Part shown: positions 20,167 to 29,639 of the stretch, piece by piece
Numbering within the stretch: the first letter of the stretch is position 1
How the letters are laid out: each line of letters opens with the position of its first letter
Assembly (NCBI RefSeq): GCF_900107155.1
Contig: NZ_FNOX01000001.1
Coordinates: 310,001-374,000, forward strand
Direction: 5' to 3'
Origin: Pseudomonas salomonii
GTDB taxonomy: Bacteria > Pseudomonadota > Gammaproteobacteria > Pseudomonadales > Pseudomonadaceae
Length of the DNA: 64,000 nt
The notes under the pieces: model-generated
Told to the model about the DNA's origin: nothing
Seen by the model: only the letters and a program-made list of their open reading frames with translations
The model's database searches: none
Program-made: the position numbers and the translations under genes

Positions 20167-21535
20167 CACTCGTATCGAACGCGACAGCATGGGCGAGCTG
20201 CAAGTACCCGCCGAGGCCCTGTATGGCGCGCAAACCCAGCGCGCGGTGAACAATTTTCCGATCAGCCATCAGCGCATGCCGGCGCAATTCATTCGCGCCC
20301 TGATCCTGGCCAAGGCCGCCGCCGCCAAGGTCAACGTCGACCTCAAGCAAATCAGCGAAGGGCAAGGCAAGGCCATCGTTGACGCGGCCCAGGGCCTGCT
20401 CGAAGGCAACTTCATGCCGCACTTCCCGGTGGATATCTTCCAGACCGGCTCCGGTACCAGCTCCAACATGAATGCCAACGAGGTGATTGCGACCCTGGCC
20501 AGCCGTTTGCTGGGCGAGCCGGTCAACCCCAATGACCACGTGAACTGTGGCCAGAGCAGCAACGACATTATCCCAACCACTATCCACGTCAGCGCAGCCT
20601 TGGTGCTGCATGAGCAAACGCTGCCGGCTTTGCTGCATTTGGTACAGGTCATCGAGCAAAAGGCCGAAGAAGTCCACCCGTTCATCAAGACCGGTCGTAC
20701 GCACCTGATGGACGCCATGCCGGTGCGCATGAGCCAGGTGCTTAATGGTTGGGCGCAACAGCTCAAGGCCAATATCGGCCACCTGCAGGATTTGCTGCCG
20801 AGCTTGCAGGCCTTGGCACAGGGTGGCACAGCGGTTGGCACCGGGATCAATGCACACCCCGAATTTGCTGCGCGTTTCAGTCAGCAACTGAGCAGCCTGA
20901 CCGGGGTGAAATTCACACCGGGCAAAAACCTGTTTGCGCTGATCGGCTCCCAGGACACTGCCGTCGCCGTTTCCGGCCAGCTGAAAGCCACCGCGGTGTC
21001 GCTGATGAAAATCGCCAACGACCTGCGCTGGATGAACTCCGGCCCGCTCGCAGGCTTGGGTGAGATCGAACTGGAAGGCTTGCAGCCAGGCTCCTCGATC
21101 ATGCCGGGCAAGGTCAACCCGGTGATTCCGGAGGCCACCGCCATGGTTGCCGCCCAGGTCATCGGCAATGACACGGTAATCACTGTGGCGGGGCAGTCCG
21201 GCAACTTCGAATTGAACGTGATGCTGCCGATCATCGCCCAGAACCTGCTCAGCAGCCTCGAACTGCTGGCCAATTCCAGCCGCCTGCTGGCCGACAAGGC
21301 CATTGCCAGCTTCAAGGTCAACGAAGCCAAGCTTAAGGAAGCGCTGTCGCGCAACCCGATCCTGGTCACCGCACTTAACCCGATCATTGGTTACCAAAAG
21401 GCCGCTGAAATCGCCAAGAAGGCCTATCAGCAAGGCCGCCCGGTGATCGATGTCGCCCTCGAGCACACCGACTTGCCACGTAGCCAACTGGAGATCCTGC
21501 TGGACCCGGAAAAGCTCACGGCCGGCGGCGTGTAA
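20159..21535 (+). CDS. fumC: Class II fumarate hydratase (iron-independent)
   Basis: A 458-residue fumarase C with the superfamily signature GSSIMPGKVNP at about residue 311, plus GSGTSSNMNANEV and GRTHLMDAMPVRMSQ. It interconverts fumarate and malate without an Fe-S cluster, so it can replace class I fumarases when iron is short, fitting its place behind a Fur-type promoter and beside Mn-SOD. The ATG at 20159 is inside fagA; the frame is open upstream but family length fixes this start. Confidence 0.96.
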   Translation: MSNTRIERDSMGELQVPAEALYGAQTQRAVNNFPISHQRMPAQFIRALILAKAAAAKVNVDLKQISEGQGKAIVDAAQGLLEGNFMPHFPVDIFQTGSGTSSNMNANEVIATLASRLLGEPVNPNDHVNCGQSSNDIIPTTIHVSAALVLHEQTLPALLHLVQVIEQKAEEVHPFIKTGRTHLMDAMPVRMSQVLNGWAQQLKANIGHLQDLLPSLQALAQGGTAVGTGINAHPEFAARFSQQLSSLTGVKFTPGKNLFALIGSQDTAVAVSGQLKATAVSLMKIANDLRWMNSGPLAGLGEIELEGLQPGSSIMPGKVNPVIPEATAMVAAQVIGNDTVITVAGQSGNFELNVMLPIIAQNLLSSLELLANSSRLLADKAIASFKVNEAKLKEALSRNPILVTALNPIIGYQKAAEIAKKAYQQGRPVIDVALEHTDLPRSQLEILLDPEKLTAGGV

Positions 21536-21562
21536 TCACCGACCCTGCTTTGGAGGCTCACC

Positions 21563-21991
21563 ATGGAGCACTGGAAACGCACGATCGAACGGGCCAATCG
21601 CTGTTTTATGGCGGGCGAGCTGGTCGACGCTCGCGAAGCCTATTTGCAAGCCCTGGCCCTGGCTCAAGTGTTGTTCGAGCGTTGGGCGGATGCCGACGAA
21701 GCAGTGGCGGCTTGCGTCATTTCCCATCACAACCTGGCGGACCTGCACCTGCGCCTCAACCAGCCGGAGGAAAGTGCGGAATACCTCTGCGCCATTCACC
21801 AGCGGCTGCTGCAGACCATGCAGGACCCGCGTCTGAGCCCGCAATTGCGCGAGGCGGCGTTGCGCCAGAGCAGCAAGACCTATGTCGAACTGTTGAATTT
21901 CATCAGCGATCACGGCGAATACCCGCGTACCCATCGCCTGCTGGGTGGTGCTGCGGCGCAACCGATCACTCCACACTACGGAGCACATTGA
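21563..21991 (+). CDS. OrfX-type helical (TPR-like) protein of the fumC-sodA operon
   Basis: A 142-residue protein that looks all-helical and resembles degenerate tetratricopeptide repeats ([36 protein letters not shown], then [21 protein letters not shown]). It corresponds by position to the unnamed orfX of the P. aeruginosa fagA-fumC-orfX-sodA operon. Function is unknown; TPR-like folds usually mediate protein contacts, so an adaptor role under iron starvation is a guess. The ATG follows GGAGG. It ends 1 bp before the sodA start. Confidence 0.82.
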   Translation: MEHWKRTIERANRCFMAGELVDAREAYLQALALAQVLFERWADADEAVAACVISHHNLADLHLRLNQPEESAEYLCAIHQRLLQTMQDPRLSPQLREAALRQSSKTYVELLNFISDHGEYPRTHRLLGGAAAQPITPHYGAH

Positions 21992-21992
21992 T

Positions 21993-22604
21993 ATGACCTA
22001 CACCTTGCCTGCCCTGCCTTACGCCTACGATGCCCTGGAACCGCATATCGATGCGCAAACCATGGAGATCCACTACACCAAGCATCACCAGACCTACATC
22101 AACAACCTGAATGCTGCGGTCGAAGGCACGGAGTTTGCGGGTTGGCCGGTAGAGAAGTTGGTGTCCAGCGTGGAGCAACTGCCGGAAAAACTGCGTGCTG
22201 CCGTGATCAACCAGGGCGGTGGTCATGCGAACCACTCGTTGTTCTGGGCGGTGATGTCGCCAAAAGGCGGCGGCAAACCCGAAGGTGCACTGGGCAAAGC
22301 CATCGACGAGCAATTGGGCGGCTTCGACAGTTTCAAAGAGGCCTTCACCAAGGCCGCCTTGACCCGCTTCGGCAGCGGCTGGGCCTGGCTGAGCGTCACC
22401 CCGCAGAAGACGCTGGTGGTGCAAAGCAGTGGTAACCAGGACAGCCCGTTGATGAGCGGCAACACGCCGATCCTCGGCCTGGACGTGTGGGAGCACGCTT
22501 ATTATCTGCTGTATCAGAACCGTCGCCCGGAATACATCAACGCCTTTTATAGCGTGATCAACTGGCCGGAAGTCGCCGCACGCTACCAGGCCGCCCTGGC
22601 CTGA
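21993..22604 (+). CDS. sodA: Manganese superoxide dismutase
   Basis: A 203-residue SOD with the metal ligands in [25 protein letters not shown] and [12 protein letters not shown]. Mn-type residues are present (GGHANHS and NQDSPLM rather than the AAQVWNH pattern of Fe-SOD). It removes superoxide using Mn when Fe-SOD cannot be loaded. It follows orfX by 1 bp (start ATATG). With fumC it forms the iron-independent isozyme set of this operon, and the next gene is a possible divalent-metal transporter. Confidence 0.96.
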   Translation: MTYTLPALPYAYDALEPHIDAQTMEIHYTKHHQTYINNLNAAVEGTEFAGWPVEKLVSSVEQLPEKLRAAVINQGGGHANHSLFWAVMSPKGGGKPEGALGKAIDEQLGGFDSFKEAFTKAALTRFGSGWAWLSVTPQKTLVVQSSGNQDSPLMSGNTPILGLDVWEHAYYLLYQNRRPEYINAFYSVINWPEVAARYQAALA

Positions 22605-22636
22605 TATTTAACCTATAACAAGATCTAAGGCCGACT

Positions 22637-23530
22637 ATGGGCACTGAAACACTGGCGATCAGCAGCGGGCGAATGTTTCGTTATGCGTTTGGCTCGCTGT
22701 TGCTGTTGGCAGGGACTGCATTGCTGGTGGTCCATGGGCTGGCCTGGCTGAACCTTGAACCGCGTATCCTGCGCGCTTTGCAGGGTGGGGCGATCTGCGC
22801 GCTCGGCACTGCGCTGGGCGCGGTGCCCGTGCTGGTCATGCGCCGCATGCCGGTCGCGCTGAGCGATACCTTGCTGGGCTTTGGTGCCGGGGTAATGTTG
22901 GCGGCGACGGCATTTTCGCTGATCGTGCCCGGTATTGCAGCCGCTGAAGGCCTCGGGCTCTCACCTTGGGGCGCCAGTGGGTTGATCAGCTTCGGCATCA
23001 TGCTCGGCGCGTACGGGTTGTATCTGGTGGACCGCAAGGTCTCCGGCGCGAGCCCGGAGATGCTGGTGGGCACGCCGGACAAACCGGTTATTGCGCCGCG
23101 CATCTGGCTGTTTGTGTTCGCCATCATTGCCCATAACATTCCGGAAGGCATGGCGGTGGGGGTTTCTGCCGGTGGCGGCATGCCGGATGCCGACAGCCTG
23201 GCCATGGGCATCGCCCTGCAGGATGTGCCGGAAGGGTTGGTGATCGCGCTGGTGCTGGCAGGGGCGGGCATGTCGCGGGTCAAAGCGTTCTTGATCGGCG
23301 CTGCGTCAGGATTGGTCGAGCCAGTATTCGCCGTGCTGTGTGCATGGCTGGTGAGTCTGGCTGAGGTTCTGTTGCCATTGGGGCTTGCGCTGGCGGCGGG
23401 GGCTATGTTGCTGGTGGTGACTCACGAAGTGATCCCGGAATCGCGCCGCAACGGTCACGAAAAGCTTGCCAGCCTGGGGTTGTGCATCGGGTTTTGTCTG
23501 ATGATGGTGATGGACACCGCATTAGGGTGA
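22637..23530 (+). CDS. ZIP family divalent metal transporter (GufA/BbZIP-like)
   Basis: A 297-residue membrane protein with about eight helices. The metal-site motif of the fourth helix is HNIPEGMAVGV and that of the fifth is QDVPEGL, matching the His/Glu and Gln/Asp/Glu pattern of the structurally known Bordetella ZIP. It probably imports Zn, Fe or Mn. It lies 32 bp after sodA on the same strand, so it may share the iron-starvation transcript; Mn supply for SodA is an attractive but untested reason. The intergenic region shows no terminator. Confidence 0.85.
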   Translation: MGTETLAISSGRMFRYAFGSLLLLAGTALLVVHGLAWLNLEPRILRALQGGAICALGTALGAVPVLVMRRMPVALSDTLLGFGAGVMLAATAFSLIVPGIAAAEGLGLSPWGASGLISFGIMLGAYGLYLVDRKVSGASPEMLVGTPDKPVIAPRIWLFVFAIIAHNIPEGMAVGVSAGGGMPDADSLAMGIALQDVPEGLVIALVLAGAGMSRVKAFLIGAASGLVEPVFAVLCAWLVSLAEVLLPLGLALAAGAMLLVVTHEVIPESRRNGHEKLASLGLCIGFCLMMVMDTALG

Positions 23531-23567
23531 GGCCGTTGCAGCCTCACACCTGTCTCAAGGGGTGGGT

Positions 23568-23840
23568 TTACTCACCCTCGTCAAAGTAGTTATTGATCAA
23601 CTTAACCAGGGCGTCCATCGCTTCCTGCTCTTGTTCGCCTTCCGTCTTCAAGTGAATTTTAGTGCCCTTGCCCGCGGCCAGCATCATCATGGCCATGATG
23701 CTTTTGCCGTCGACCATCGACTCTGGCGTGCGCCCGGCGCGGATCTGGCAAGGAAACTGCCCGGCAACGCCGACGAATTTAGCCGAGGCGCGGGCGTGCA
23801 GGCCCAGCTTGTTGATGATTTCAATTTCCAGAGCGGGCAT
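23568..23840 (-). CDS. ptsO: Nitrogen-PTS phosphocarrier NPr (HPr family)
   Basis: A 90-residue HPr-fold protein with the phosphorylatable His in GLHARASAKFVGVAG and the conserved GKSIMAMMMLAAGKGT segment. It carries phosphate from PtsP to PtsN in the regulatory nitrogen PTS. It is the last gene of the rpoN-hpf-ptsN-rapZ-ptsO cluster, 16 bp after rapZ. The convergent ZIP gene ends 37 bp away, with a short GTGAGGC/GCCTCAC stem (23527-23547) between. Confidence 0.95.
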   Translation of the reverse strand: MPALEIEIINKLGLHARASAKFVGVAGQFPCQIRAGRTPESMVDGKSIMAMMMLAAGKGTKIHLKTEGEQEQEAMDALVKLINNYFDEGE

Positions 23841-23856
23841 CGCGGGGGTGTTCCTT

Positions 23857-24714
23857 TCAGCTAAGGTCGCGGTGGCGAACCTGGACGTTCTTGAGGGTTT
23901 GTTGCAGCACCTGGCCCAGGCGTTCGGTCAGGTAGACGGAGCGATGGTGGCCGCCGGTGCAGCCGATGGCAATGGTGACATAAGCCCGATTACTTGCGGC
24001 AAAGCGCGGTAACCATTTGAGCAGGTAGCTGGAGATATCCTGGAACATCTCCTCGACATCCGGTTGCGCCGCCAGGTACTCGGCCACCGGCTGGTCCAAA
24101 CCGGACTGGTCACGCAGCTCCGGCTTCCAGTAAGGGTTGGGCAGGCAGCGCACGTCGAACACCAGGTCGGCATCCACCGGCATCCCGCGCTTGAACCCGA
24201 ACGACTCAACCAGAAAGGCCGTGCCCGGCTCCGGCTGGTTCAGCAGGCGCAGTTTGATCGCATCGCGCAACTGATACAGGTTGAGGTCCGTGGTGTTGAT
24301 CTTCAGATCAGCGAGGTCAATGATCGGCCCTAACAGCGAGGTTTCGTCCTCGATGGCTTCGGCCAGGGAGCGATGCGGGCTGCTGAGGGGGTGACGTCGA
24401 CGGGTTTCGGAGAAACGCTTGAGCAGCGTCTCCTCGTCGGCATCCAGGTACAGCACATCGCAATGAATATGCTTGGCGCGTACTTCCTCGAGCAGTTGCG
24501 GGAAGCGCTCAAGGTGGCTGGGCAGGTTGCGGGCGTCAATCGAGACGGCCACTAGGGGTTGCGCCAGTTCAGTGTGGATCAGGGCGCGTTCGGCCAACTC
24601 CGGCAGCAGGCCCGCCGGCAGGTTGTCGATGCAATAGAAGCCGTTGTCCTCAAGGACGTTGAGGGCGGTGCTTTTACCCGAGCCGGAACGGCCGCTCACG
24701 ATGATCAAACGCAT
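23857..24714 (-). CDS. rapZ: RNase adapter protein RapZ
   Basis: A 285-residue protein with Walker A GRSGSGKS at residues 8-15 and the C-terminal RNA-binding region ending [19 protein letters not shown]...VRHRDLS. In enterobacteria it presents the GlmZ sRNA to RNase E to control glucosamine-6-phosphate synthase; in Pseudomonas the targets are less clear. It lies 2 bp after ptsN in the same operon. Confidence 0.95.
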   Translation of the reverse strand: MRLIIVSGRSGSGKSTALNVLEDNGFYCIDNLPAGLLPELAERALIHTELAQPLVAVSIDARNLPSHLERFPQLLEEVRAKHIHCDVLYLDADEETLLKRFSETRRRHPLSSPHRSLAEAIEDETSLLGPIIDLADLKINTTDLNLYQLRDAIKLRLLNQPEPGTAFLVESFGFKRGMPVDADLVFDVRCLPNPYWKPELRDQSGLDQPVAEYLAAQPDVEEMFQDISSYLLKWLPRFAASNRAYVTIAIGCTGGHHRSVYLTERLGQVLQQTLKNVQVRHRDLS

Positions 24715-24716
24715 GA

Positions 24717-25181
24717 TTACTGCCTGTTTTGCTCATCGAGTACAACCTGGTATAGCGCCTCGTTGCTGCTGGCACTGCGCAGTTTGTCGCGTACGTCCTT
24801 GCGGTCGAGCATGCTGGCGATCTGCCGGAGCAGTTCCAGGTGCGCATCGGTGGCGGCTTGCGGGACCAGCAGAACGAACAGCAGGTCAACCGGGGCGCCG
24901 TCGATGGCGTCGAAATCGATTTTCTCCTGCAGGTGCAATAACGCACTGACGGGAGAGGTGCAGCCTTCAAGGCGGCAGTGAGGAATGGCGATGCCGTTGC
25001 CAAAACCGGTGGAGCCCAGTTTTTCACGGTCGATCAGGGCCTTGAACACGACTTGCTCATCCAGCTCAGGCACTTCACGGCTGATCAGGTTGGCGATGTG
25101 TTCGAGGGCTTTTTTCTTACTGCCGCCCGGCGCGTTCACGAGGGAACGGCCGGGGGTCAGGATGGTTTCAAGTTGGATCAT
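24717..25181 (-). CDS. ptsN: PTS IIA-like nitrogen regulatory protein PtsN
   Basis: A 154-residue EIIA-fold protein; the phosphorylated His lies in [13 protein letters not shown]. It is the terminal acceptor of the nitrogen PTS and regulates potassium transport, carbon use and polyhydroxyalkanoate in pseudomonads. It lies 9 bp downstream of hpf. Confidence 0.96.
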   Translation of the reverse strand: MIQLETILTPGRSLVNAPGGSKKKALEHIANLISREVPELDEQVVFKALIDREKLGSTGFGNGIAIPHCRLEGCTSPVSALLHLQEKIDFDAIDGAPVDLLFVLLVPQAATDAHLELLRQIASMLDRKDVRDKLRSASSNEALYQVVLDEQNRQ

Positions 25182-25190
25182 GGGGGAGAG

Positions 25191-25496
25191 TTAACGACCT
25201 GTACCTTGCATCAGGTGCAGATTCTTTTCCTTATGCTTTATGAGTTGGCGGTCCAGCTTGTCGTAGAGCGAGTCAATCGCCGCATACATATCTTCATGCT
25301 CGGCATTGGCGACGAGCTTCGCATTCGGTACATGCAGGGTGGCCTCGATTTTCTGCTTGAGCTTATCGACCTCCATGATGACCTGCACGTTGGTGATCTT
25401 GTCAAAATGCCCCGCAAGCTTGTTCAGCTTACTCTCGGTGTACTCACGCAGGGGCTTGGTGACTTCCAGTTGGTGTCCACTGATGTTGACTTGCAT
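25191..25496 (-). CDS. hpf: Ribosome hibernation promoting factor
   Basis: A 101-residue short-form HPF (MQVNISGHQLEVTKPLREYTESKL ... ATLHVPNAKLVANAEHEDMYAAIDSLYDKLDRQL). It binds the 30S decoding centre and drives 100S dimer formation in stationary phase. The start at 25496 matches the conserved N-terminus; the frame is open further upstream but without family similarity. It lies 75 bp after rpoN. Confidence 0.94.
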   Translation of the reverse strand: MQVNISGHQLEVTKPLREYTESKLNKLAGHFDKITNVQVIMEVDKLKQKIEATLHVPNAKLVANAEHEDMYAAIDSLYDKLDRQLIKHKEKNLHLMQGTGR

Positions 25497-25571
25497 ACAG
25501 CTTCTCCTTCGTTGCCAGTGCATAAAGCGACAGGCAAAAGCGCCTGCCACTGGAACGCTGTGGCCCGCCCG

Positions 25572-27065
25572 TCACATCAAACGCTTACGCTCGCTGGAAG
25601 GCGCGATCCCGAGGGACTCGCGGTACTTGGCGACGGTTCGACGGGCGACCTGAATGCCTTGTGCCTCCAGTAAACCAGCGATCTTACTGTCACTCAATGG
25701 CTTTTTCTGATTTTCCGCCGCAACCAGTTTTTTGATGATCGCGCGGATCGCCGTGGACGAGCATTCACCGCCTTCGGAGGTGCTGACGTGGCTGGAGAAA
25801 AAGTATTTCAGCTCATAAATACCCCGTGGGGTATGCATGAATTTCTGTGTGGTCACGCGGGAAATCGTCGATTCATGCATGCCCACAGCCTCGGCAATGT
25901 CATGCAGGACCAGCGGCTTCATCGCCTCGTCGCCATATTCCAGGAAGCCGCGCTGGTGCTCGACGATCTGGGTGGCCACTTTCATCAGGGTTTCGTTGCG
26001 GCTTTGCAGGCTCTTGATGAACCAGCGCGCTTCCTGCAATTGGTTGCGCATGAAGGTGTTGTCGGCGCTGGTATCGGCGCGGCGTACAAAGCCGGCGTAC
26101 TGCGGGTTGACCCGCAGGCGTGGCACCGATTCCTGGTTCAGCTCCACCAGCCAGCGTTCGTTGTCTTTGCGCACGATCACGTCAGGCACGACATATTCGG
26201 CTTCGCTGGACTCGATCTGCGAGCCGGGGCGCGGGTTGAGGCTCTGCACCAGTTCGATGACCTGGCGCAGGTCATCTTCCTTGAGCTTCATGCGGCGCAT
26301 CAACTGGCTGTAGTCGCGGCTGCCCAGCAGGTCGATGTAGTCGGTGACCAGGCGCTGGGCCTCGACGAGCCACGGGGTCTTGGCCGGCAGTTGGCGCAGT
26401 TGCAGCAACAGGCATTCGCTCAAGGTGCGAGCGCCAATGCCGGAAGGCTCGAACTGTTGGATGCGATGCAGGACGGCTTCGATTTCATCCAGTTCGATGT
26501 CCAATTCCGGGTCGAAGGCTTCCAGAATCTCGTCGAGCGTCTCGTCCAGGTAGCCCTGATTGTTGATGCAGTCGATCAGGGTTACGGCGATCAGGCGATC
26601 GGTGTCGGACATCGGCGCCAGGTTCAGTTGCCACAGCAAATGGCTCTGCAGGCTTTCACCGGCGGACGTGCGGGTAGTGAAGTCCCACTCGTCGTCGTCA
26701 TTGCTGGGCAGGCTGCTGGCGCTGGTCTGGTAGACGTCTTCCCAGGCGGTGTCGACGGGAAGCTCGTTGGGAATGCGTTCGTTCCATTCGCCTTCCTCAA
26801 GGTTATCCACCGTAGGGGCGGTTTCCTGATAGGACGGTTCCTGCACGTCGGGGTTGGGTTTTTGCTCGATGTTGTCGGCCAGCGGGTCTGCATTATCGAA
26901 GTCGTCGCCTTCTTCCTGGCGTTCGAGCATCGGATTGGACTCCAGGGCCTCCTGGATTTCCTGTTGCAGGTCCAGGGTCGACAATTGGAGCAGGCGGATG
27001 GCCTGTTGCAGCTGCGGTGTCATCGTCAGCTGCTGGCCCATTCTCAGGACTAGCGATGGTTTCAT
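25572..27065 (-). CDS. rpoN: RNA polymerase sigma-54 factor
   Basis: A 497-residue sigma-54. The Gln/Leu-rich activator-contact region I is [20 protein letters not shown]..., followed by an acidic region II (about residues 50-120), the core-binding and helix-turn-helix domains, and the RpoN box [10 protein letters not shown] near the C-terminus. It directs enhancer-dependent promoters for nitrogen use, motility and more. It heads the rpoN-hpf-ptsN-rapZ-ptsO cluster, separated from lptB by 184 bp carrying a terminator-like hairpin. Confidence 0.97.
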   Translation of the reverse strand: MKPSLVLRMGQQLTMTPQLQQAIRLLQLSTLDLQQEIQEALESNPMLERQEEGDDFDNADPLADNIEQKPNPDVQEPSYQETAPTVDNLEEGEWNERIPNELPVDTAWEDVYQTSASSLPSNDDDEWDFTTRTSAGESLQSHLLWQLNLAPMSDTDRLIAVTLIDCINNQGYLDETLDEILEAFDPELDIELDEIEAVLHRIQQFEPSGIGARTLSECLLLQLRQLPAKTPWLVEAQRLVTDYIDLLGSRDYSQLMRRMKLKEDDLRQVIELVQSLNPRPGSQIESSEAEYVVPDVIVRKDNERWLVELNQESVPRLRVNPQYAGFVRRADTSADNTFMRNQLQEARWFIKSLQSRNETLMKVATQIVEHQRGFLEYGDEAMKPLVLHDIAEAVGMHESTISRVTTQKFMHTPRGIYELKYFFSSHVSTSEGGECSSTAIRAIIKKLVAAENQKKPLSDSKIAGLLEAQGIQVARRTVAKYRESLGIAPSSERKRLM

Positions 27066-27182
27066 GGCAGGGGCTTAACACCTTATTCGCCGGCGCAATG
27101 CGCCATCCACGACAGGGCGCGTGAGCGCCAAACATAAGCAAATTATATGCCTGATATCAGGGGCTTTGCCTAGAGCGCGGTA

Positions 27183-27207
27183 ACAATAAAAAAACCGAGG
27201 TTTTTAT
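27183..27207 (-). terminator. Probable intrinsic terminator between lptB and rpoN
   Basis: On the minus strand AAAAACC-TC-GGTTTTTTTATTG gives a short stem ending in a run of seven T. It lies about 45 bp after the lptB stop and about 120 bp before the rpoN start, so it would separate the lpt operon from rpoN. Confidence 0.5.
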
Positions 27208-27249
27208 TGACTTGCACGCGCCCCTGGCAACTGCCTGATATCACCGTGT

Positions 27250-27975
27250 TTACAGGCGGAACTCGTGACCCAGGTACACTTCCTTCACCAGTTCATTGGC
27301 CAGGATAGTGGCGGAATCACCTTCTGCAATCAGTTGCCCATCGTTGACGATATAGGCGGTTTCGCAAATATCGAGCGTCTCACGCACGTTGTGGTCGGTG
27401 ATCAGTACACCGATCCCCTTGGCCTTGAGGTGATGGATGATCTGCTTGATATCGCCAACCGAGATCGGGTCAACACCGGCAAAAGGTTCGTCCAGCAGGA
27501 TGAACTTCGGCGCGGTAGCCAGTGCGCGGGCGATTTCCACACGGCGACGCTCACCACCGGACAGGCTCATGCCGAGGTTGTCGCGGATGTGGTTGATGTG
27601 GAACTCCTGCAACAGGCTTTCCAGTTCTTTGCGACGGCCGTCACGGTCGAGCTCCTTGCGGGTCTCGAGGATCGCCATGATGTTGTCGGACACCGACAGT
27701 TTGCGGAAGATCGACGCCTCCTGGGGAAGATAGCCGATACCCGCGCGTGCACGACCGTGCATCGGCTGGTGGCTTACGTCCAGATCGTCAATCAATACAC
27801 GGCCCTGATCCGCCTGGACCAGGCCAACAATCATATAGAAGCAGGTGGTCTTGCCGGCGCCGTTAGGGCCGAGCAAGCCGACGATCTGGCCGCTGTCGAT
27901 CGACAGGCTGACGTCGCGTACGACCTGACGGCTTTTATAAGCTTTGGCCAGATGCTGGGCTTTCAGGGTTGCCAT
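27250..27975 (-). CDS. lptB: LPS export ABC transporter ATPase LptB
   Basis: A 241-residue ABC ATPase. Walker A is GPNGAGKTT (about residues 37-45), the signature is LSGGERRR (about 138) and Walker B is FILLDEP (about 160). It powers extraction of LPS from the inner membrane with LptFG (not in this window). Its ATG shares one base with the lptA stop, so translation is coupled. Confidence 0.97.
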   Translation of the reverse strand: MATLKAQHLAKAYKSRQVVRDVSLSIDSGQIVGLLGPNGAGKTTCFYMIVGLVQADQGRVLIDDLDVSHQPMHGRARAGIGYLPQEASIFRKLSVSDNIMAILETRKELDRDGRRKELESLLQEFHINHIRDNLGMSLSGGERRRVEIARALATAPKFILLDEPFAGVDPISVGDIKQIIHHLKAKGIGVLITDHNVRETLDICETAYIVNDGQLIAEGDSATILANELVKEVYLGHEFRL

Positions 27976-28547
27976 TAGTTCGTCTTCTTCGCAGCGGGTT
28001 TAGGCGCAGGGGCGGCAGCGTCTTTCTGTTTCGGCTGGATCACCATGTCGATGCGAGGACGGGGTTGCGTGACCTTGCTGCCATTGGCGCGACCGGCGGT
28101 GGCGATCTGCTTGACGGTGTCGTAGGTGATTTTTTCACCTTCGGTGGTGTTGCCGTCAGTGCTGACAACCCGTGCCTGGTCGATCAGGACAATGCGGTTC
28201 TGCTGAGCGTGATACTGGATGGTCTTACCGTAGCCCTGCATCGGCTTCTTGTCGGTAACCGACTGCATCTGTTCGAAGTAAGCCAGGTTGCCTACCGAAG
28301 TCACCACGTCGATGTCACCCGCCGGGGTGCGAGTCAGCGTTACCGTGTTGCCGGTAATCTTCATCGAGCCCTGGATAATGACCACGCCGCCGGAATAGGT
28401 CGCGACACCTTGCTTGTCATCCAGCTGCGCATCGTCAGCCTGAATGCGGATCGGTTGCTGGCTATCGTTCGGCAGAGCCCAGGCGCTCACGCTTCCCAGT
28501 GCTGCGCCCAGACCGAGCAAAATAGGGAGGGTTTTAACGAGCCTCAT
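27975..28547 (-). CDS. lptA: LPS transport periplasmic protein LptA (LptH in P. aeruginosa)
   Basis: A 190-residue periplasmic protein with a signal peptide ([24 protein letters not shown]) and an OstA-type beta-jellyroll that polymerises into the bridge carrying LPS to LptD. The C-terminus is Lys/Ala/Pro-rich. It overlaps lptC by 14 bp upstream and abuts lptB downstream. Confidence 0.94.
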   Translation of the reverse strand: MRLVKTLPILLGLGAALGSVSAWALPNDSQQPIRIQADDAQLDDKQGVATYSGGVVIIQGSMKITGNTVTLTRTPAGDIDVVTSVGNLAYFEQMQSVTDKKPMQGYGKTIQYHAQQNRIVLIDQARVVSTDGNTTEGEKITYDTVKQIATAGRANGSKVTQPRPRIDMVIQPKQKDAAAPAPKPAAKKTN

Positions 28548-29106
28548 ACTGTCCTCTTACGTTCGATAGCAGGTGTATCCTGCTTTCTTTCAAATACGCT
28601 TTCATTCCCTTGCCAGTCGATACACCGCCAGCGCCGTCAATTCTAACGTCTTGCTCGGTCTGCGCATATTGCTGTTGTGGGAAAACGGTCATGCGACTGC
28701 TGGTGATGATGGTGTCACGCTTCTGTTCATCGGTGCGCGCAACGCGTACCGAGTCGATCAACTCAACCTGGGTGCCGTCCGCATTGACCTCGCCACGTTT
28801 GCTGGTGACGTGCCACGGAAAGTCGGTGCCGCGGAACAGGTTCAGGTCCGGGTTGGTCAGCAGGCTGACTTCGGATGCCTTGACGTGCTCGACTTTTTCC
28901 GCGGTCATCTCGTATTGGACCTTGCCTTCAAGCGTGAACTGCACCGTATAGGCATTGGTGGCGAAATTGTCGATCAGCCCCTCGTCAACCTGGGCAACAG
29001 GCTTGTCGAGAAAGCGCTCCGGGCTGATATTCCAGTAGCCCACCGCCAGGAACAGCGCGGCAATGACTCCGAATAACAGGAAGTTGCGAATCTTTTTGCT
29101 CAGCAT
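28534..29106 (-). CDS. lptC: LPS export protein LptC
   Basis: A 190-residue bitopic protein with one N-terminal helix (RNFLLFGVIAALFLAVGYWNI) and a periplasmic jellyroll related to LptA (TAEKVEHVKASEVSLLTNPDL and so on). It passes LPS from LptB2FG to LptA. It lies 8 bp after kdsC and overlaps lptA by 14 bp. Confidence 0.93.
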   Translation of the reverse strand: MLSKKIRNFLLFGVIAALFLAVGYWNISPERFLDKPVAQVDEGLIDNFATNAYTVQFTLEGKVQYEMTAEKVEHVKASEVSLLTNPDLNLFRGTDFPWHVTSKRGEVNADGTQVELIDSVRVARTDEQKRDTIITSSRMTVFPQQQYAQTEQDVRIDGAGGVSTGKGMKAYLKESRIHLLSNVRGQYEAR

Positions 29107-29114
29107 AAAACGCT

Positions 29115-29639
29115 CTATAAGTAGGCGGCGTGGGCCGCTTCAAGACTGCCCTGGGCACGCAGGATCAATTCGCAGAACTCGCGGGCAGCACCTTCGCCGC
29201 CACGCGCGGTAGTGATGCCGTGGGCGTGTTCACGAACAAATGCCGCAGCGTTTGCGACGGCCATACCCAGGCCCACTCGGCGAATGACCGGCAAGTCAGG
29301 TAGATCGTCACCCAGGTACGCAACCTGCTCATAGCTTAGGTTGAGTTGGCCAAGAAGCTCGTCCAGAACCACCAGTTTATCCTCACGGCCTTGATACAGG
29401 TGAGGAATCCCCAGGTTTTGTGCGCGGCGTTCCACAACCGGTGTCTTTCGACCACTGATAATCGCCGTTTGCACACCGGCGGCCATCAACATTTTGATGC
29501 CCTGGCCGTCGAGGGTGTTAAAGGTCTTGAATTCGCTGCCATCTTCGAGGAAATACAGGCGGCCATCAGTCAGCACGCCGTCCACGTCGAAAATCGCCAG
29601 TTTGATGTTTTTGCCGCGTTGCAGCAGGTCGCTGGTCAT
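29115..29639 (-). CDS. kdsC: 3-deoxy-D-manno-octulosonate 8-phosphate phosphatase KdsC
   Basis: A 174-residue HAD phosphatase with motif I FDVDGVLTDG (Asp18 and Asp20), motif II IISGRKT and motif IV YLGDDLPDLPV. It lacks a cap domain, as usual for tetrameric KdsC. It makes free Kdo for LPS inner core. It directly abuts kdsD (29640). Confidence 0.96.
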   Translation of the reverse strand: MTSDLLQRGKNIKLAIFDVDGVLTDGRLYFLEDGSEFKTFNTLDGQGIKMLMAAGVQTAIISGRKTPVVERRAQNLGIPHLYQGREDKLVVLDELLGQLNLSYEQVAYLGDDLPDLPVIRRVGLGMAVANAAAFVREHAHGITTARGGEGAAREFCELILRAQGSLEAAHAAYL

